Source: Pseudomonas azotoformans | Lineage (GTDB): Bacteria; Pseudomonadota; Gammaproteobacteria; Pseudomonadales; Pseudomonadaceae | Reading direction: 5' to 3' | Length of the DNA stretch: 64,000 nt | Assembly: GCF_001579805.1 (NCBI RefSeq) | Contig: NZ_CP014546.1 | Location: 1,984,001 to 2,048,000 of the forward strand | In this document: piece after piece, positions 61,163-64,000 of the stretch | Layout: each line of letters starts with the position of its first letter | How positions within the stretch are numbered: position 1 is the first letter of the stretch | Notes under the pieces: generated by a model | Told to the model about the DNA's origin: nothing | Database searches by the model: none | Seen by the model: the letters and a program-made list of their open reading frames with translations, nothing else | Program-made: the position numbers and the translations under genes

Positions 61163-62803
61163 TTACAGCAGGATGGTGCGGATGTCGTTCAGCAACTGGC
61201 TCAGACGCTGGGTGAAGCGAGCCGCAGCAGCGCCGTTGATCACACGGTGATCGTAGGAAAGCGACAGCGGCAGCATCAGCTTCGGCTGGAACGCTTTACC
61301 GTCCCACACAGGCTGGATGGTGGCCTTGGACACGCCCAGGATCGCCACCTCCGGCGCATTGACGATTGGCGTGAAGCCAGTGCCGCCAATGTGGCCGAGG
61401 CTGGAGATGGTGAAGCACGCGCCCTGCATGTCGTCCGGGGTGAGCTTCTTGTCGCGGGCCTTGGCAGCCAGTGCAGCGGCTTCGGCAGCGAGTTGCAGCA
61501 GGCTCTTCTGGTCGACGTTCTTGATGACCGGTACCAGCAGGCCATCCGGGGTGTCGACGGCAAAGCCGATATGCACGTACTTCTTACGGATGATTGCCTT
61601 GCCGCTTGGCGCCAGCGAAGCGTTGAAGTCCGGCAGTTCCTTGAGCAGGTGCGCGCAGGCCTTGAGCAGCAGTGGCAGCACGGTCAGTTTCACGCCGGCT
61701 TTTTCGGCCACGGCTTTCTGCGCAACGCGGAAAGCTTCCAGGTCGGTGATGTCGGCCTGGTCGAACTGAGTCACGTGCGGGATGTTCAGCCAGCTGGCGT
61801 GCAGACCGGCCGCGCCGATTTGCATCAGGCGGGTCATCGGCACTTCTTCGATTTCACCGAAGCGGCTGAAGTCCACGGTACGGATCGGCGGAATGCCCGA
61901 ACCACCGGTAGCGCCGCCAGCAGCCGGAGCTTCCTTGGCTTTCTGCATCATGGCCTTGACGTAGACCTGCACGTCTTCCTTCAGCACGCGACCGTGAGGG
62001 CCGGTGGCCGACACAGCGTTCAGCTCAACGCCGAACTCACGGGCCAGCTGACGCACGGCAGGGCCAGCGTGAACCTTGGCACCGCTTGGCGCAGGTGCGG
62101 CAGCAGCAGGGGCCGGTGCGGCCTCGGCTTTTGCAGCAGGTGCAGGCGCAGTAGCCGGTGCGGCTTCAGCCTTGGCGGCGGGAGCGGCGGCCGGGGCCGG
62201 CGCAGCAGCAGGTGCAGCGCCTTGTACTTTCAGCTTGAGGATGAAGTCGCCAGTGCCGACTTCGTCTTCCAGCTTGACCGCGATGCTTTCCACTACGCCA
62301 GCAGCCGGCGAAGGGATTTCCATGGAGGCCTTGTCGGACTCCAGGGTGATCAGCGACTGGTCGGCTTCGACGGTGTCGCCGACCTTGACCAGCAGCTCGA
62401 TGATCTTGGCCTTGCCCGACGAACCGATGTCCGGCACGTGGATATCCTGGACGCTGGCGGCGGCAGGTGCAGCAGCCGGGGCCGGAGCGGCCTCGGCAGC
62501 CGGCTTTTCAGCAGCGGGCGCAGGTGCAGCAGCGGCAGCAGGCGCTGCCGCAGGGGCCGCATCAGCGGCACCTTCGATTTCCAGTTCCAGCAGTTCGTCG
62601 CCTTCTTTCAGGCGGTCGCCCAGCTTCACTTTCAGGCTCTTGACCACGCCGGCCTTGGGGGCAGGGATTTCCATGCTCGCCTTGTCCGATTCCAGGGTCA
62701 GGATGCTCTGGTCGGCTTCGACGGTGTCGCCGACCTTCACAAACAGCTCGATTACTTCACCTTCACCGCTGCCGATGTCAGGTACGCGAATGAGTTCGCT
62801 CAC
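61163..62803 (-). CDS. aceF: Pyruvate dehydrogenase E2, dihydrolipoamide acetyltransferase
   Basis: A 546-residue E2 core of pyruvate dehydrogenase that passes acetyl groups from lipoyl arms to CoA. Two lipoyl domains have their modified lysines at Lys41 and Lys158 (both ESDKASMEIP). They are joined by Ala/Pro-rich linkers, then a peripheral-subunit binding domain (~residues 240-280, AVRQLAREFGVELNAVSATG). The catalytic domain has the LSYDHRVINGAAAARF motif near residue 517. The GTG at 62803 is preceded by GAGGAG, which overlaps the aceE stop codon, so translation is coupled to aceE. Confidence 0.96.
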   Translation of the reverse strand: MSELIRVPDIGSGEGEVIELFVKVGDTVEADQSILTLESDKASMEIPAPKAGVVKSLKVKLGDRLKEGDELLELEIEGAADAAPAAAPAAAAAPAPAAEKPAAEAAPAPAAAPAAASVQDIHVPDIGSSGKAKIIELLVKVGDTVEADQSLITLESDKASMEIPSPAAGVVESIAVKLEDEVGTGDFILKLKVQGAAPAAAPAPAAAPAAKAEAAPATAPAPAAKAEAAPAPAAAAPAPSGAKVHAGPAVRQLAREFGVELNAVSATGPHGRVLKEDVQVYVKAMMQKAKEAPAAGGATGGSGIPPIRTVDFSRFGEIEEVPMTRLMQIGAAGLHASWLNIPHVTQFDQADITDLEAFRVAQKAVAEKAGVKLTVLPLLLKACAHLLKELPDFNASLAPSGKAIIRKKYVHIGFAVDTPDGLLVPVIKNVDQKSLLQLAAEAAALAAKARDKKLTPDDMQGACFTISSLGHIGGTGFTPIVNAPEVAILGVSKATIQPVWDGKAFQPKLMLPLSLSYDHRVINGAAAARFTQRLSQLLNDIRTILL

Positions 62804-62814
62804 AAAAAATCTCC

Positions 62815-64000
62815 TCAGCAGTCCAGTGGGTTGCGTTTTTCCGGGTTGATCCCGAACTTGACGATAGCGTCTGCCACCACCTTAGGTTCGATCTCACCAC
62901 GGTCAGCCAAGGCTTCCAGGGCTGCCAACACCACGAAGTGACGGTCAACTTCGAAGAAGTGACGCAGCTTCTTGCGGCTGTCACTGCGACCGAAACCGTC
63001 GGTGCCCAGGACTTTGAATTCCTTGGACGGGACCCACTGGCGAATTTGTTCAGCAAACAGTTTCATGTAGTCGGTCGAAGCGATCACCGGACCTTTACGG
63101 CCATTCAGGCACTCTTCAACGAAGGTGAGCTGTGGCTTCTGGCCAGGGTGCAGGCGGTTGTGACGCTCTACGGCCAGGCCATCGCGACGCAGTTCGTTGA
63201 AGCTGGTAACGCTCCACACGTCAGCGCCGACGTTGAACTCGTCACGCAGGATCTTCGCCGCTTCACGCACTTCGCGCAGGATGGTGCCGGAGCCCATCAG
63301 CTGTACGTGGTGCGCTGCTTCCTTGGTGTCTTCTTCGAGCAGGTACATGCCCTTGATGATGCCTTCTTCCACGCCAGCCGGCATTGCAGGCTGCTGGTAG
63401 GACTCGTTCATCACGGTGATGTAGTAGAAAACGTCCTGCTGCTCTTCGGTCATCTTCTTCATGCCGTCCTGGATGATCACCGCCAGCTCATAGCCGTAGG
63501 TTGGATCAAAGGTGCGGCAGTTCGGGATGGTGGCAGCCAGGATGTGGCTGTGACCGTCTTCGTGTTGCAGGCCTTCGCCGTTCAGCGTGGTCCGGCCAGC
63601 GGTACCGCCGATCAGGAAGCCACGGGTACGGCTGTCGCCTGCTGCCCACGCCAAGTCGCCAATACGTTGGAAGCCGAACATCGAGTAGAAGATGTAGAAC
63701 GGCAGCATCGGCTGGTTGTGGCTGGAGTACGAAGTACCGGCAGCGATGAAGGAGCTCATGGCGCCCGCTTCGTTGATGCCTTCTTCGAGGATCTGGCCCT
63801 TCTTGTCTTCCTTGTAGAACATCACCTGGTCTTTATCGACTGGCTCGTAGAGCTGGCCGACGGAGGAGTAGATGCCCAACTGACGGAACATGCCTTCCAT
63901 ACCGAAGGTACGGGCCTCGTCCGGGATGATCGGAACGATGCGCGGGCCGATTTCCTTGTCCTTGACCAGTTGCGCCAGGATGCGCACGAAAGCCATGGTG
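62815..64000 (-). CDS. aceE: Pyruvate dehydrogenase E1 component (C-terminal part, 5' end outside window)
   Basis: The C-terminal ~395 residues of the homodimeric thiamine-diphosphate pyruvate decarboxylase (full length about 880 residues). The coding frame runs on past base 64000. The ATG near 63996 is internal (MAFVRILAQLVKD). Visible are PRIVPIIPDEARTFGMEGMF, GINEAGAMSSFIAAGTSYS with the catalytic-site Glu, HEDGHSHILA and a C-terminal transketolase-like domain with LGTDGFGRSDSRKKLRHFFE. aceF follows after 11 bases, the standard aceEF operon. Confidence 0.95.
   Translation of the reverse strand, partial: TMAFVRILAQLVKDKEIGPRIVPIIPDEARTFGMEGMFRQLGIYSSVGQLYEPVDKDQVMFYKEDKKGQILEEGINEAGAMSSFIAAGTSYSSHNQPMLPFYIFYSMFGFQRIGDLAWAAGDSRTRGFLIGGTAGRTTLNGEGLQHEDGHSHILAATIPNCRTFDPTYGYELAVIIQDGMKKMTEEQQDVFYYITVMNESYQQPAMPAGVEEGIIKGMYLLEEDTKEAAHHVQLMGSGTILREVREAAKILRDEFNVGADVWSVTSFNELRRDGLAVERHNRLHPGQKPQLTFVEECLNGRKGPVIASTDYMKLFAEQIRQWVPSKEFKVLGTDGFGRSDSRKKLRHFFEVDRHFVVLAALEALADRGEIEPKVVADAIVKFGINPEKRNPLDC

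Overview
The window is a chromosomal segment of a fluorescent pseudomonad (Pseudomonas fluorescens group is the best guess). The basis is the high-GC codon use, the pilQ-aroK-aroB-damX-gltBD-hemE block at one end, the putAP / rlmJ-msrA-dipA-aceFE block at the other, and two REPIN-type palindromic repeats of the P. fluorescens kind. No rRNA, tRNA, CRISPR array, insertion sequence or phage module was seen.

Layout. 1-11920 (+): the end of the type IV pilus secretin gene, shikimate pathway genes (aroK, aroB), a DamX-like SPOR protein, glutamate synthase (gltB, gltD) and uroporphyrinogen decarboxylase (hemE). 12055-13570 (+): a hipBA toxin-antitoxin pair behind a palindromic operator. 13595-15996: an MFS exporter divergent from a LysR regulator, then a REPIN into which the LysR gene runs. 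16013-33264 (-): an aryl-polyene (APE) pigment cluster of about nineteen tightly overlapping genes plus one small lipoprotein gene. 33613-36302 (+ and -): an orphan ParA ATPase, a small pseudomonad protein behind an elaborate structured leader, trxC, and a HigBA toxin-antitoxin pair with repeated operators. 36342-44923 (-): selO, mscK, an NhaP2-type antiporter, a second REPIN and a chemoreceptor. 45202-45722 (+): a ZapB-like/ZapA-like pair. 45719-53586: an acyl-CoA dehydrogenase and the divergent proline genes putA and putP, with five GGTGCAAC-type sites between them. 53791-56457 (+): an orphan type VI secretion VgrG and a DUF4123 adaptor with no effector gene. 56555-64000: rlmJ, msrA, dipA, aceF and the end of aceE.

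How it works together. The APE cluster holds a complete type II polyketide line: an ammonia lyase to make an aryl acrylate, an AMP-ligase (fused to a dehydratase) to activate the starter, two ACPs, two ketosynthases with intact active sites, a small chain-length-factor-like protein, a ketoreductase, two dehydratase domains and a thioesterase. It also encodes the membrane end of the pathway: two acyltransferases, a glycosyltransferase, a LolA-like carrier, an MMPL exporter, a DUF3261 lipoprotein and a membrane protein. Tailoring enzymes are a methyltransferase and a flavin enzyme carrying both flavin-halogenase signatures, which suggests a halogenated or otherwise oxidised head group as in xanthomonadins.

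The features most worth follow-up are: the leader at 34517-34713, which has two sets of mutually exclusive pairings and a hairpin over the ribosome binding site; the halogenase-like enzyme; the Phe-His selectivity pair of the ammonia lyase; the ligase-dehydratase fusion; the effector-less VgrG/DUF4123 pair with a four-cysteine VgrG tail; the ZapA/ZapB-like pair; and the putA/putP operator array.
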